This document shows, piece after piece, positions 11,077 to 22,920 of a stretch of 64,000 bases of DNA. Source of the stretch: CATQHW01 sp965215345 (lineage in GTDB: Bacteria; Spirochaetota; Spirochaetia; SZUA-6; Bin103); the NCBI GenBank assembly GCA_965215345.1, contig CBDCDL010000002.1, positions 2,418,001 through 2,482,000 of the forward strand, read 5' to 3'. The notes beneath the pieces were generated by a model. That model was not told where the DNA came from. It worked only from the letters and a program-made list of their open reading frames with translations, and searched no databases. A program made the translations under genes and the position numbers. How positions within the stretch are numbered: position 1 is the stretch's first letter; the number at the start of each line of letters is the position of its first letter.

Positions 11077-11537
11077 AGCAGGATCGTTTCGCGCTGACCG
11101 AGCTGCCGATCGACCCGGCGGCCGAGCGGGCATACCTGCCCGACCCGCGCGCCGGCGGCTTCGCGTCCTTCGAGGGATGGGTGCGGGATCATGACGGCGG
11201 CCTGGCGGTCGTCGGACTCGATTACCAGGCGTATCCCGAGCTGGCGCTCCTGGAAGGTGAGCGGGTGATCGACGAGGCGCATGAGCGCTTCGACATCCTG
11301 CGCGCCCGCTGCGTGCACCGCCACGGGGAGCTTGCCATCGGCGACCTGGCGGTGTGGGTGGGGGTGAGCGCCGCCCACCGCGACGCGGCATTCGCGGCCT
11401 GCCGGTACGTGATCGATGAAGTGAAAGACCGCGTGCCGATCTGGAAGCGGGAGCACTATACGGACCGAAAGAGCATATGGATAAACTGTCAACGCACAGG
11501 CGAGGAGGAAGCCCATGATCAAGCGATCGCTCGCTAG
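11073..11537 (+). CDS. moaE: Molybdopterin synthase catalytic subunit MoaE
   Basis: MoaE is the large subunit of molybdopterin synthase and pairs with MoaD. The start is the ATG at 11073 overlapping the moaD stop. The 154 residues include the conserved DEVKDRVPIWKREHY segment with the catalytic lysines, and an N-terminal FASFEGWVRDHD segment where most homologues have GA...F.G.VR. The last 23 bases also encode the start of msrP, tying cofactor synthesis to the enzyme that uses it. Confidence 0.93.
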   Translation: MKQDRFALTELPIDPAAERAYLPDPRAGGFASFEGWVRDHDGGLAVVGLDYQAYPELALLEGERVIDEAHERFDILRARCVHRHGELAIGDLAVWVGVSAAHRDAAFAACRYVIDEVKDRVPIWKREHYTDRKSIWINCQRTGEEEAHDQAIAR

Positions 11538-12483
11538 CCGGCTGAATGCCGACATCGTCCCGTCGGAGATCACCGATCGCGACGCCTACCTGAACCGGCG
11601 CCAGTTCCTGGCGCGCGCCGGCGGCGCGGCGGCCGGCACCGCCCTCGTGCTCGGAGCGCCCGCCCTGTCATGGCCGCTGGACGCCTCCGTGTATGCGAAC
11701 GCGGCGTCCAGTCCGTACAGCACCGACGAGAAGCAGAACACCTTCACCGAGGCGACCACCTACAACAACTTCTGGGAGTTCGGAAAGCAGAAGTGGGAGC
11801 CGGCACAGAACTCGAAGGACTTCAAGCCGCGTCCCTGGACGGTGACCGTTTCCGGCGAGGTCGGCACGCCGATCACGATGGACATCGACGACCTGATCGG
11901 GCGCTTCTCGCTCCAGGAGCGGATCTATCGGCTGCGCTGCGTGGAGGCGTGGTCGATGGTGATCCCGTGGGTCGGCTTTCCGCTCTCCGAGCTGATCAGC
12001 GCCGCCGAGCCGACCTCCAGGGCGAAGTTCGTGCACTTCGTCACCCTCTACTCGAAGGAGCAGTTCCCGGCGCACAAGACCAACGCCTACCTGCCGTGGC
12101 CCTACGAGGAGGCGCTGCGGATGGACGAGGCGATGAACGAGCTGACCATGATGGCCGTCGGCATGTACGGGCAGGAGCTGGCCAATCCCAACGGCGCGCC
12201 ACTGCGCCTGCTGGTCCCCTGGAAGTACGGCTTCAAGAGCATCAAGTCGATCGTCTCGATCGAGTTGACCGAGCAGCAGCCCAAGGCGACCTGGAATCAG
12301 GCCAATCCGCGGTACTACGGCTGGTACTCCAACGTGAATCCGCGCGTGAATCCCGTTCCCTACAGCCAGGCGACCGAGACCCGCATCGGCGAGAACGGGC
12401 GGCGCCGCACGGAGCTGTTCAACGGCTACGGCGAATACGTCGCCCACCTGTACGAAGACCTGGATCTGCGTCGCAACTATTGA
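11515..12483 (+). CDS. msrP: Periplasmic protein-methionine-sulfoxide reductase, molybdoenzyme subunit MsrP (YedY)
   Basis: MsrP repairs oxidised methionine in periplasmic proteins with a mononuclear Mo cofactor. The N-terminus has a twin-arginine signal (NRRQFLARAGGAAAGTALVLG), so the folded, cofactor-loaded enzyme would be exported by Tat. The Mo-ligating cysteine is in YRLRCVEAWSMVIPWVGFPL, the family signature. Length (322) fits. A strong ribosome-binding site (GAGGAGGAAG) lies before the ATG, inside moaE. The partner msrQ follows by 10 bp. Electrons would come from the quinone pool through MsrQ. Confidence 0.95.
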   Translation: MIKRSLASRLNADIVPSEITDRDAYLNRRQFLARAGGAAAGTALVLGAPALSWPLDASVYANAASSPYSTDEKQNTFTEATTYNNFWEFGKQKWEPAQNSKDFKPRPWTVTVSGEVGTPITMDIDDLIGRFSLQERIYRLRCVEAWSMVIPWVGFPLSELISAAEPTSRAKFVHFVTLYSKEQFPAHKTNAYLPWPYEEALRMDEAMNELTMMAVGMYGQELANPNGAPLRLLVPWKYGFKSIKSIVSIELTEQQPKATWNQANPRYYGWYSNVNPRVNPVPYSQATETRIGENGRRRTELFNGYGEYVAHLYEDLDLRRNY

Positions 12484-12493
12484 CGGTCTCCCG

Positions 12494-13125
12494 GTGAATC
12501 CGTTCCGGCAGTTCTGGGAGGCGCGGCCGGCCGAGCGTGCGCGGCTGGCCAAGCCGACGCTGTACGCGGCGGCGCTGCTGCCGCTGGTCAACATGGCGCA
12601 GGGCTGGTTCCGCGGCTCGTTCGCGACCAGCCCCGTGGTGGTGGAGGAGGTGATACTGCGCAGCGGCAACTGGGCGATCCGCTTCCTGCTGGCGTCGCTG
12701 GCGGTGACGCCCCTGCGCGGCCTCTCCGGCTGGAACTGGCTTGCCGCGTACCGGCGGCCACTCGGACTGCTGGCGTTCACCTACGCCACCTTGCACCTGC
12801 TGGTCTACTTCGGGATCAACCTGGGACTGAGCCTGGAGTTCCTGATTCTGGAGGTCGTCGGGGCCAGCTACATCATTGTCGGAGTGACGGCATTCGCCGC
12901 CATGGCGCCGCTGGCGGTGACCTCCACCACCGGCTGGATCCGCAGGCTCGGCAAGAACTGGACGGTCCTTCATCGCCTGGCCTACCTGGCGCTCATCGCC
13001 GGGGTGGTCCACTACGCCCTGCAGCTCAAGCAGGCGGCGTTTCAGTTCCTGGTCTATGCCGCAATCGGGGTGCTGCTGCTGGGGTACCGCGGCGTGAACG
13101 CGCTCATGCCCGCTCGCAAGGGGCG

Positions 13126-13129
<4 letters not shown>
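12494..13129 (+). CDS. msrQ: Heme-binding membrane subunit MsrQ (YedZ)
   Basis: MsrQ is a b-type heme membrane protein of the ferric-reductase-like family that passes electrons to MsrP. The start codon is GTG at 12494. The 211 residues hold about six hydrophobic helices, and histidines suited to heme binding lie in TYATLHLLVYFG, WTVLHRLAYLALIAGVVHYALQ. The last four bases overlap the end of clpB on the opposite strand, so the two transcription units collide tail to tail. Confidence 0.93.
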
Positions 13130-15750
<2,621 letters not shown>

Positions 15751-15848
15751 GGGGCTGTCCAGAACCTACGGGTGGACGCGGCGACCGGTCAAAGTTCGCC
15801 GTGCGCCCGTCACGGTCGCCGCCGGCCGCCGATCCGCCGATCCGGTAG

Positions 15849-15877
15849 TTGACAGCCCCCACTCCGTTCCTTAGTGT
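15849..15877 (+). promoter_or_regulatory. Putative promoter of the nqr operon
   Basis: A perfect -35 TTGACA at 15849-15854 is followed after 17 bp by TAGTGT at 15872-15877 (T, A and final T match). It sits in the 234-bp divergent gap between clpB and nqrA and would give a leader of about 100 bases. The leader contains a small GTGCC-TCCG-GGCAC hairpin near 15917-15930. Nothing else stands out in this gap. Confidence 0.45.
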
Positions 15878-15984
15878 CCGCGCGGCGTCTACGGCGTTGT
15901 ATCCCCCTCACAAGAGGTGCCTCCGGGCACGACCGCCCATCAGCACCTGCGGGGGACAGGCGCGTGCGCCGACGAGTACATCCG

Positions 15985-17340
15985 GTGAATCGAGTAATCA
16001 AACGCGGACACGACATACGTCTGGCCGGCCGGCCGGATGACGCGGTCATCGACGCTCCTCTGCCGTCGGCCGTTGCCATCAAGCCGCCCGACTTTCGCGG
16101 CATCATCGCCCGCCCGGACGTGCAGCCCGGCGACGCGGTCAAGGTGGGCTCGCCACTGTTCCACGACAAGGAGCACGACGACTTCCTGTTCACCTCGCCG
16201 GTTTCCGGCACGGTCGCGGAGGTGGAGCGCGGTGCGCGCCGCGCCATCCAGAAGGTTGTGGTCTCATCGGACGGCCGCCAGGACGCGCTGGCGCTCCACC
16301 CGCCGTCGCTGGCGTCGGCCGGCCGCGGCCAGGTGCTCGATGCCCTCAAGCGGAGCGGCCTGCTGGCGGCCATCACCCAGCGGCCGCTGGCCGTGGCTCC
16401 CGACCCGACGGCGGCCCCGCGCGACATCTTCGTGCCGGCCGTCGACACGGCGCCGCTGGCCGCCGACTGCGCGCTGTTGCTGCGCGGCTCGGAGGACGCG
16501 TTCCGCACCGGGCTGCAGGCGCTGTCCCGCCTCACGGACGGACACCTCCACCTCTGCACCGACGGGACGCTGGAGTTGCCGGAGGTGGAGAACGTCGACC
16601 GGTTGGAGCGGCACGTGTTCCGCGGCCCGCATCCGGCCGGCAACGCGGGCGTCCACATCCACCACATCGCCCCGATCGCCAACCGGACCGATGCGGTGTG
16701 GGTCTGCCCGCTGCAGGGCGTGATCCTGATCGGCCGCCTGTTCGAGGAGGGGCGCCTGGCCCCGGATGTCGTGGTGGCGTCGACCGGCACCTCCGCGCCC
16801 CGCCATACGCATGTGCGCACCGTGCTCGGCGCGCCGGTGGAGACGGTGACCGGCGGTCTTGCCGACCACGAGGCGCGCTACATCTCCGGCAACCCGCTGA
16901 CCGGCATTCCGGTCGGCGCGGACGGATTCGTGAGCTTCATGGACACCTCCGTGACCGTTCTGCCGGAGCACCACGGCCACAAGCTGATGGGGTGGGCCAT
17001 GCCCCGGCTCACCACGGCCAGCCGCTCCCGGACCTTTCCGTCGGCGTGGGTTCCTGCCCTGTTCGCCGGCCGCGACGGGTTCACCGCCACCACCGAGCTG
17101 CATGGCGGCGAGCGCGCCTTCATCGCCACCGGCATCTACCGCGACGTGCTGCCGATGGACGTCTATCCCGAATTCCTGATGAAGAGCATCCTGGCCGACG
17201 ACATCCCGGAGATGGAGGGGCTCGGCATCTACGAGCTGACCGAGGAGGACGTCGCCCTGTGCGAGTACATCTGCCCGTCGAAGATCCGCTGGCAAGAGAT
17301 CCTGCGGCGCGGGCTCGACCTGATTCAGCGCGAAGCGTGA
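15985..17340 (+). CDS. nqrA: Na+-translocating NADH:quinone reductase subunit A
   Basis: NqrA is the cytoplasmic-side, cofactor-poor subunit of the sodium-pumping NADH:quinone reductase. The frame is open further upstream, but homology begins at VNRVIKRGHDIRLAG, so the GTG at 15985 is chosen (451 residues, the usual size). Recognisable parts are the biotinyl/lipoyl-like hammerhead GDAVKVGSPLFHDKEHDDFLFTSP region and the conserved C-terminal LCEYICPSK segment. It begins a six-gene nqrABCDEF operon in standard order. nqrB follows after 45 bp. Confidence 0.95.
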   Translation: MNRVIKRGHDIRLAGRPDDAVIDAPLPSAVAIKPPDFRGIIARPDVQPGDAVKVGSPLFHDKEHDDFLFTSPVSGTVAEVERGARRAIQKVVVSSDGRQDALALHPPSLASAGRGQVLDALKRSGLLAAITQRPLAVAPDPTAAPRDIFVPAVDTAPLAADCALLLRGSEDAFRTGLQALSRLTDGHLHLCTDGTLELPEVENVDRLERHVFRGPHPAGNAGVHIHHIAPIANRTDAVWVCPLQGVILIGRLFEEGRLAPDVVVASTGTSAPRHTHVRTVLGAPVETVTGGLADHEARYISGNPLTGIPVGADGFVSFMDTSVTVLPEHHGHKLMGWAMPRLTTASRSRTFPSAWVPALFAGRDGFTATTELHGGERAFIATGIYRDVLPMDVYPEFLMKSILADDIPEMEGLGIYELTEEDVALCEYICPSKIRWQEILRRGLDLIQREA

Positions 17341-17385
17341 CGGGCGAAGCATGACGGGCGAAACGTTGATTGGTGAGACGGTGAC

Positions 17386-18582
17386 ATGAAGCGACCGGAC
17401 GGCGCGGTGAGCATGATCGACAAGCTGATCCACAAGGCGGAGGCGCACTTCGAGGAAGGCGGCACGTTCCACCGGCTGTACTACGTGTTCGACATGCTGA
17501 AATCCATGAATTTCTCCCTGCCGACGCGCACGCAGGGCGGGGTGCACATCCGCGACGGCATCGACGTGCGGCGCATGATGGCCACGGTCATCATCGCCCT
17601 GATCCCGCCGCTGCTGTACGGCATGTACAACATCGGATTTCAGAACCTGGTGGCCCTGGGCACCGATCCGGCGGCGGTCCCGATCGGCCGCGCCTTCGGC
17701 ATCGGCCTGCTCAAGATGCTGCCGATCCTGGCGGTCACCTACGTGGTGGGCGGCGCCTGGGAGGCGCTGTTCGCGGTCGTGCGCAAGCACGAGGTAAGCG
17801 AAGGGTTCCTGGTCACCGGCCTGCTGGTGCCGCTGATCGTGCCGCCGACCATCCCGCTCTGGCAGCTCGCCATCGCCACATCCTTCGGGGTGGTCATCGG
17901 CAAGGAGATCTTCGGCGGCACCGGCATGAACATCTTCAACCCGGCGCTGGTGATCCGGGCGTTCCTGTTCTTCGCCTATCCCGTGCAGATCTCCGGTGAC
18001 CTGGTGTGGGTGGCCGTGGACGGCCACACCGCGGCGACGCCGCTGGCGGTGATCGCCGAGGGGGCCCTGGAGACCGGCGACGTCCTGACCGAGCTCACGG
18101 CCGCCGGCTTCACGTGGTGGAACATGTTCGTCGGCTCCATCCCCGGCAGCATCGGCGAGACCTCCACACTCGCCATCCTTCTCGGTGGCGTGCTGCTGGT
18201 TGCCACCGGCGTCGGCAGTTGGCGCGTCATGCTCTCCATGCTGCTCGGCGGCATCGCCATGGCGTTGCTGCTCAACGTCGTGGCCCCGAGCCCGGCCAGC
18301 TTCGCGGCGCTGCCGGCCCACTACCACTTGGTGATGGGCGGCTTCGCGTTCGGCTTGGTCTACATGGCGACCGACCCGGTGTCGGCCGCCGCCACCAACA
18401 CGGGCAAGTGGATCTACGGCGCCATCGTCGGCGCGCTGTCGATCCTGGTGCGGACCGTCAACCCGGCCTACCCCGAGGGCGTGATGCTGGCGATATTGTT
18501 CATGAACATGTTCGCACCGCTCATCGACCACTACGTGGTCAAGGCCAACATGCGGCGGAGGCTGGCGCGTGCAGCACAGTAA
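17386..18582 (+). CDS. nqrB: Na+-translocating NADH:quinone reductase subunit B
   Basis: NqrB is the large membrane subunit that holds riboflavin and a covalently bound FMN and takes part in quinone reduction and sodium movement. The 398-residue protein has about ten hydrophobic helices. The GHTAATPLAV segment is where the family's FMN-threonine motif lies. The conserved stretch FGGTGMNIFNPALVIRAFLFFAYP is present. An N-terminal soluble part (AEAHFEEGGTFHRLYYVFDMLKSM) is typical. nqrC overlaps its 3' end by 14 bp. Confidence 0.96.
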   Translation: MKRPDGAVSMIDKLIHKAEAHFEEGGTFHRLYYVFDMLKSMNFSLPTRTQGGVHIRDGIDVRRMMATVIIALIPPLLYGMYNIGFQNLVALGTDPAAVPIGRAFGIGLLKMLPILAVTYVVGGAWEALFAVVRKHEVSEGFLVTGLLVPLIVPPTIPLWQLAIATSFGVVIGKEIFGGTGMNIFNPALVIRAFLFFAYPVQISGDLVWVAVDGHTAATPLAVIAEGALETGDVLTELTAAGFTWWNMFVGSIPGSIGETSTLAILLGGVLLVATGVGSWRVMLSMLLGGIAMALLLNVVAPSPASFAALPAHYHLVMGGFAFGLVYMATDPVSAAATNTGKWIYGAIVGALSILVRTVNPAYPEGVMLAILFMNMFAPLIDHYVVKANMRRRLARAAQ

Positions 18583-19306
18583 GCCTTACAGCATCGGCTT
18601 CATCCTGATCATCACCGCCCTCTTCGGCCTGCTGCTGGCGCTGGCGGCCAGCGCCCTGCGCGAACGCCAGCAGTTCAACGAGGAAGTGAACGTCAAGCGC
18701 AACATCCTGATGGCGGTCGGCGTGCTGGACCGCAACCGGGAGATGGAGCTGGACGAGATCGACGCCATGTACCAGGAGTCGGTGCAGAGCTTCGCGGTCG
18801 ATCCGGAGGGCACGATCGTCGAAGGGGTGTCCGGCGAGGCGCTCGACCTGGAGGTGGTGCTGCAGAATCCCGACACCAGCCAGCACCGCTATCCCGTATT
18901 CGTGGCAACGGATGCCGGCGGCAGCACCGTGTACGCGATCCCGGTGTTCGGCAAGGGGCTATGGTCCACGCTGTACGGCTACCTGGCCCTGGAGGCGGAC
19001 CTGGAGACGGTGCGGGGCATGACCTTCTACGCGCACGGGGAGACTCCCGGCCTGGGCGCCGAGATCGAGCAGGCGTGGTTCCAGGACAACTTCGTCGGCA
19101 AGAAGATCTACGACGCGGGTGAGTTGCGCACGATTCGCGTCGTCAAGGGAACCGTGGAGAACCGGATACCGGATCGCGGCGAGCGCGACTACTACGTGGA
19201 CGGCATCAGCGGGGCGACCATCACCGGCCGCGGGGTCAGCAACCTGCTTGAAACGAAGGTGGCCTTGTATGAACCTTTCTTCAGACGGGTTCGTGCGGGA
19301 GGATGA
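18569..19306 (+). CDS. nqrC: Na+-translocating NADH:quinone reductase subunit C
   Basis: NqrC carries one covalent FMN on a periplasmic domain held by a single N-terminal helix (IGFILIITALFGLLLALAASAL). The flavinylation motif is plain near the C-terminus: DGISGATITGRGVSNLL, matching S(T)GAT followed by T/S. FMN would be attached by ApbE, which is not in the window. The start is a GTG at 18569 within nqrB. Length (245) is normal. Confidence 0.96.
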   Translation: MQHSKPYSIGFILIITALFGLLLALAASALRERQQFNEEVNVKRNILMAVGVLDRNREMELDEIDAMYQESVQSFAVDPEGTIVEGVSGEALDLEVVLQNPDTSQHRYPVFVATDAGGSTVYAIPVFGKGLWSTLYGYLALEADLETVRGMTFYAHGETPGLGAEIEQAWFQDNFVGKKIYDAGELRTIRVVKGTVENRIPDRGERDYYVDGISGATITGRGVSNLLETKVALYEPFFRRVRAGG

Positions 19307-19332
19307 GGAGCTCGACATGAGAGGAGGGACCC

Positions 19333-20010
19333 ATGGCTGACGTCGCTGTCGCACCGGGAACACGCACCGCAGAACGCGAACCGCTGTTCTCCGCCAAGAA
19401 CCGCAAGGCGTTTCGCGACCCGCTGATCGACGACAACCCGATCGCGACGCAGGTGCTCGGCATCTGCTCCGCCCTGGCGGTGACCACCCAGGTAAAGCCG
19501 TCGGTGGTGATGGGAATCTCGGTCACCTTCGTGATCGTCATGTCCAACGTGATCATCTCCGTACTGCGCAAGCTCATCCCCTACAACGTGCGCATCGTCG
19601 TGGAGATGACCGTGATCGCGTCGCTGGTGATCCTGGTGGACCAGGTGCTGAAGGCGTACGCTTACGACGTGTCGCGGCAACTCTCCGTGTTCGTCGGCCT
19701 GATCATCACCAACTGCATCATCCTGGGCCGTCTGGAGGCGTTCGCGATGGCCAACAAGCCGTGGCCGTCGCTTCTGGACGGGCTGGGCAACGGCCTGGGC
19801 TACGCGGCGGTCATCGTCATCGTCGGCTTCTTCCGCGAGTTGCTGGGCGCCGGCAACATCTATGGCGTCCAGGTGGTGCCGCAGTTTCTGTACGACTCCG
19901 GGTTCGTCAACAACGGCCTGATGGCACTGCCGCCGGGGGCGTTCTTCCTGCTCGGGTTGCTCATCTGGGTGCAGCGTCTGATCGCCAAGGACGCTCAGGA
20001 GGACGGATAA
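19333..20010 (+). CDS. nqrD: Na+-translocating NADH:quinone reductase subunit D
   Basis: NqrD is an integral membrane subunit related to RnfE; with NqrE it forms the pair that holds a 2Fe-2S cluster between them in the membrane. The 225 residues hold about six helices and the conserved NPIATQVLGICSALAVTTQVK and GLIITNCIILGRLEAFA segments, the latter with the cluster cysteine. AGGAGGG stands seven bases before the ATG. Confidence 0.96.
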   Translation: MADVAVAPGTRTAEREPLFSAKNRKAFRDPLIDDNPIATQVLGICSALAVTTQVKPSVVMGISVTFVIVMSNVIISVLRKLIPYNVRIVVEMTVIASLVILVDQVLKAYAYDVSRQLSVFVGLIITNCIILGRLEAFAMANKPWPSLLDGLGNGLGYAAVIVIVGFFRELLGAGNIYGVQVVPQFLYDSGFVNNGLMALPPGAFFLLGLLIWVQRLIAKDAQEDG

Positions 20011-20013
20011 GCC

Positions 20014-20625
20014 ATGGCGCTGATCAATCTGGCCGTCCGGGCCATCTTCATCGAGAACATCCTGCTGGCCTTCTTCCTCGGCATGTGCTCGTTCCTGGCC
20101 GTCTCCAAGCAGGTGAAGACCGCGGTCGGGCTGGGCTTCGCGGTCATCTTCGTGCTCGGCATCACCGCGCCGATCAACTGGGCCGTGCACGAATACCTGC
20201 TCAAGGACGGCGCCCTGGGCTGGTTCAGCCCGCAGATGGCCGACGTCGACCTCAGCTTCCTGAACTTCGTCGCGTTCATCGCGGTCATCGCCGTCATGGT
20301 GCAGCTCGTGGAGATGGTGATCGAGAAGACCTCGACCGCCCTGTACACGGCGCTCGGCATCTACCTGCCGCTGATCGCCGTCAATTGCTCCATCCTGGGC
20401 GGATCGCTGTTCCTGGTGGAGCGCAACTACACGTTTCTGGAGTCGACCGTGTTCGGGCTGGGATCCGGCATCGGCTGGATGCTGGCGATCGTCGCCATGG
20501 CCGCGATCCGGGAGAAGATCCGCTACTCCAACGTCCCACCGGCCCTGCGCGGGTTGGGCATGACCATGTTGTTGACCGGGCTGATGTCGATCGCGTTCAT
20601 GAGCTTCGCCGGCATCACGCTGTAG
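20014..20625 (+). CDS. nqrE: Na+-translocating NADH:quinone reductase subunit E
   Basis: NqrE is the inverted partner of NqrD. Conserved segments are RAIFIENILLAFFLGMCSFLAVSK, with one cluster cysteine, and LPLIAVNCSILGGSLF, with the second. Six membrane helices are expected in 203 residues. It follows nqrD after three bases. Confidence 0.96.
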   Translation: MALINLAVRAIFIENILLAFFLGMCSFLAVSKQVKTAVGLGFAVIFVLGITAPINWAVHEYLLKDGALGWFSPQMADVDLSFLNFVAFIAVIAVMVQLVEMVIEKTSTALYTALGIYLPLIAVNCSILGGSLFLVERNYTFLESTVFGLGSGIGWMLAIVAMAAIREKIRYSNVPPALRGLGMTMLLTGLMSIAFMSFAGITL

Positions 20626-20661
20626 CGGACGTTCGCAGGCACTCACACAGGAGGAACCGCC

Positions 20662-21897
20662 GTGGCAGTCGTGATCGGCAGCGTCATCGTCTTTCCCGTC
20701 GTCATCGTCGCGCTGACCCTGGCGCTGCTGGCGGCAGAGACTCGCCTGAAACCGAAAGGGAAGGTGAAGATCACCATCAACGGCGATCCGGACAAGGCCA
20801 TCGAGACCCAACCGGGCGACACGCTGCTCTCGACGCTGTCGAGCGCCGGCGTGATGCTGCCGTCGGCGTGCGGCGGCGGCGGCACCTGCGGCGTGTGCAA
20901 GTGCCAGGTGACCGCCGGCGGGGGCGACATCCTGCCGACCGAGTTGTCGCACATCAACTACCGGGAGTCCAAGGAGGACTGGCGGCTGTCGTGCCAGGTG
21001 AAGGTCCGCGAGGACATGGACATCGTGGTCCCGGACGAGGTGTTCTCCATCAACAAGTGGGAGTGCGAGGTCATCGGCAACAAGAGCGTGGCCACCTACA
21101 TCCGCGAGTTCACGCTGAAGCTGCCCGAGGGTGAGAACCTGGACTTCCAGTCCGGCGGCTATATCCAGATCGAGGTGCCGCCGTTCGAGGCCGACTTCAA
21201 GAACTTCGACGTCGAGGACGAGTACCTGGAGGAGTGGACGCAGTTCGGCGTGCTGGACCTGCACACCAGGAACACGGAGACGGTTTCGCGGGCGTACTCG
21301 ATGGCCAACCACCCTGCGGAGGGCAACATCGTGATGCTGAACATCCGCATCGCCACGCCGCCGGTGGACCGCGAGAAGCGGGCGTTCATGAACGTGATGC
21401 CCGGCGTGGCCTCCAGCTACGTCTACAGCCGCAAGGTCGGCGACAAGGTCACCATCTCCGGACCCTACGGCGAGTTCTTCATGCAGGAGACCGACCGGGA
21501 GATGTGCTACATCGGCGGCGGCGCCGGCATGGCTCCGTTGCGCTCGCACATTTTCCACCTGTTCCATACGCTCGCGACCGGCCGCAAGGTCAGCTACTGG
21601 TACGGCGCCCGCTCGCGGCGCGAAATCTTCTACGAGGATCATTTCCGCAAGATCGAGAAGGAGTTCCCGAACTTCACCTTCCACATCGCCCTGTCGGAGC
21701 CGCTGCCGGAGGACAACTGGGACGGGCCGGTCGGCTTCATCCACCAGGTGGTCCAGGAGCAGTACCTGGACAGCCACGAAGCCCCGGAGGACATCGAGTA
21801 TTACCTGTGCGGTCCGCCGCTGATGCTCACCGCGGTGCGCAAGATGCTGGACGACCTCGGTGTCGAGCCGGAGATGATCCGTTTCGACGAGTTCTAA
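20662..21897 (+). CDS. nqrF: Na+-translocating NADH:quinone reductase subunit F
   Basis: NqrF is the NADH-oxidising entry subunit. From N to C it has one membrane helix, a plant-type 2Fe-2S domain with SACGGGGTCGVCKCQV and a later cysteine in WRLSCQV, then an FAD domain (ETVSRAYSMANHP) and an NADH domain (CYIGGGAGMAPLRSH and YLCGPPLM). The GTG at 20662 follows a strong AGGAGG site. All six subunits are intact, so a working Na+ pump is expected. Confidence 0.97.
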   Translation: MAVVIGSVIVFPVVIVALTLALLAAETRLKPKGKVKITINGDPDKAIETQPGDTLLSTLSSAGVMLPSACGGGGTCGVCKCQVTAGGGDILPTELSHINYRESKEDWRLSCQVKVREDMDIVVPDEVFSINKWECEVIGNKSVATYIREFTLKLPEGENLDFQSGGYIQIEVPPFEADFKNFDVEDEYLEEWTQFGVLDLHTRNTETVSRAYSMANHPAEGNIVMLNIRIATPPVDREKRAFMNVMPGVASSYVYSRKVGDKVTISGPYGEFFMQETDREMCYIGGGAGMAPLRSHIFHLFHTLATGRKVSYWYGARSRREIFYEDHFRKIEKEFPNFTFHIALSEPLPEDNWDGPVGFIHQVVQEQYLDSHEAPEDIEYYLCGPPLMLTAVRKMLDDLGVEPEMIRFDEF

Positions 21898-21931
21898 GGG
21901 GCAGGCCATCCCGGCCGGGCGGTGCCGCGCC

Positions 21932-22798
21932 ATGATCCTGACGCGAATCTACGCCGCGTTGCGCGCGGACCTCGACGCGACCGGCAGCGAGCTGGACCGG
22001 CAGATCGGTTCGGTGGTCGCCGAACGCCGCGAGCTCGCCGGGCAGTACGAGCGGCTCCGGGCGCTGGTCGAGCAGCTCCGCTCCGTGCGTGGCAAGCTGC
22101 TGCGCCCGGTGCTGGTGCTGCTGGCGGCGCGATCCGCTGGTGCGGCTTCGTCACGCCCCGCGGTGATCCAGCTCGCAGCCGCCACCGAGTTGCTTCACTC
22201 GGCGTCGCTGGTTCACGACGACATCATCGACGAGACCGAGGTACGGCGCGAACAGGTAGCGGTGCACAAGCGGTTCGGCACGCAGATGGCCGTGCTGATC
22301 GGTGACGTCCTGTACGCACAGTTCTTCACCGTCCTCGCCCGGTTGCCGGTCTCGGACCGGCAGCGCGTGGCGCTCTTCGAGCGCTTCTGCTCGATCACCC
22401 GTGACATGTGCCTCGGCGAGATGGTGCAACAGGGCGCGTTGCGAGGGGAGTTGCCGGCCCGCGAGCGGCTCTATCACGAGGTGATCGACTCCAAGACCGC
22501 CGGCCTGATGTCCGGCTGCTGCTACGGCGGCGCTCTGGTCGCGGGCTCAGGCGTGGACCACGCGGCTGCCTACGCGCGCTTCGGACGCGCCTTCGGTACG
22601 GTGTTCCAGCTCATCGACGATTATCTGGACGGCGATGCGGTGTATGGCGACCGCGCCGCGCTGCCCGGCCGGGCACGCCAGAGCGCCGAACAGGCGAGGG
22701 CCGAGCTGGACCGGTTCGAGCCCGGCACGGCCACCGAGCACTTGGCCTCGTTGCTGCGCTACACGCTGGCGCGTCCCCGCCACGAAGCGGTCGCGTAG
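21932..22798 (+). CDS. Polyprenyl synthetase family protein
   Basis: Trans-prenyl synthases elongate allylic diphosphates with IPP. The first aspartate motif is LVHDDIIDETEVRR, and GKLLRPVLVLLAA precedes it as in the family. The second is FQLIDDYLDGD (DDxxD). At 288 residues it is a little shorter than usual (about 320), losing part of the last helices. It starts 34 bp after nqrF and in the same direction, so it may be transcribed with the pump and supply the quinone side chain; product length cannot be judged with confidence. Confidence 0.88.
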   Translation: MILTRIYAALRADLDATGSELDRQIGSVVAERRELAGQYERLRALVEQLRSVRGKLLRPVLVLLAARSAGAASSRPAVIQLAAATELLHSASLVHDDIIDETEVRREQVAVHKRFGTQMAVLIGDVLYAQFFTVLARLPVSDRQRVALFERFCSITRDMCLGEMVQQGALRGELPARERLYHEVIDSKTAGLMSGCCYGGALVAGSGVDHAAAYARFGRAFGTVFQLIDDYLDGDAVYGDRAALPGRARQSAEQARAELDRFEPGTATEHLASLLRYTLARPRHEAVA

Positions 22799-22805
22799 GA
22801 TGACT

Positions 22806-22830
22806 CCGGGCGTGCGGCCGGCGCGCCCGG
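22806..22830. terminator. GC-rich hairpin after the polyprenyl synthetase gene
   Basis: CCGGGCG at 22806-22812 pairs with CGCCCGG at 22824-22830 around an 11-base loop. No T-run follows on either strand, so it is at best a weak or Rho-assisted terminator between two converging genes. The rest of 22799-22920 holds nothing recognised. Confidence 0.3.
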
Positions 22831-22920
22831 GCCGTAGAGATCTTCCACCAGCCGGGACCGGCCGCCGGGCTACGGGCGGAATGTGCGCGGCTTGAAGTTC
22901 TCGGCGTTAACGCTATCGGA

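Noticed and set aside
15751..15984. CIRCE/HrcA element upstream of clpB
   Set aside because: No TTAGCACTC-N9-GAGTGCTAA-like sequence is present in the gap.
19192..21933. 913-residue frame opposite nqrDEF
   Set aside because: His/Asp/Leu-rich antisense shadow of three well-recognised membrane and redox subunits.
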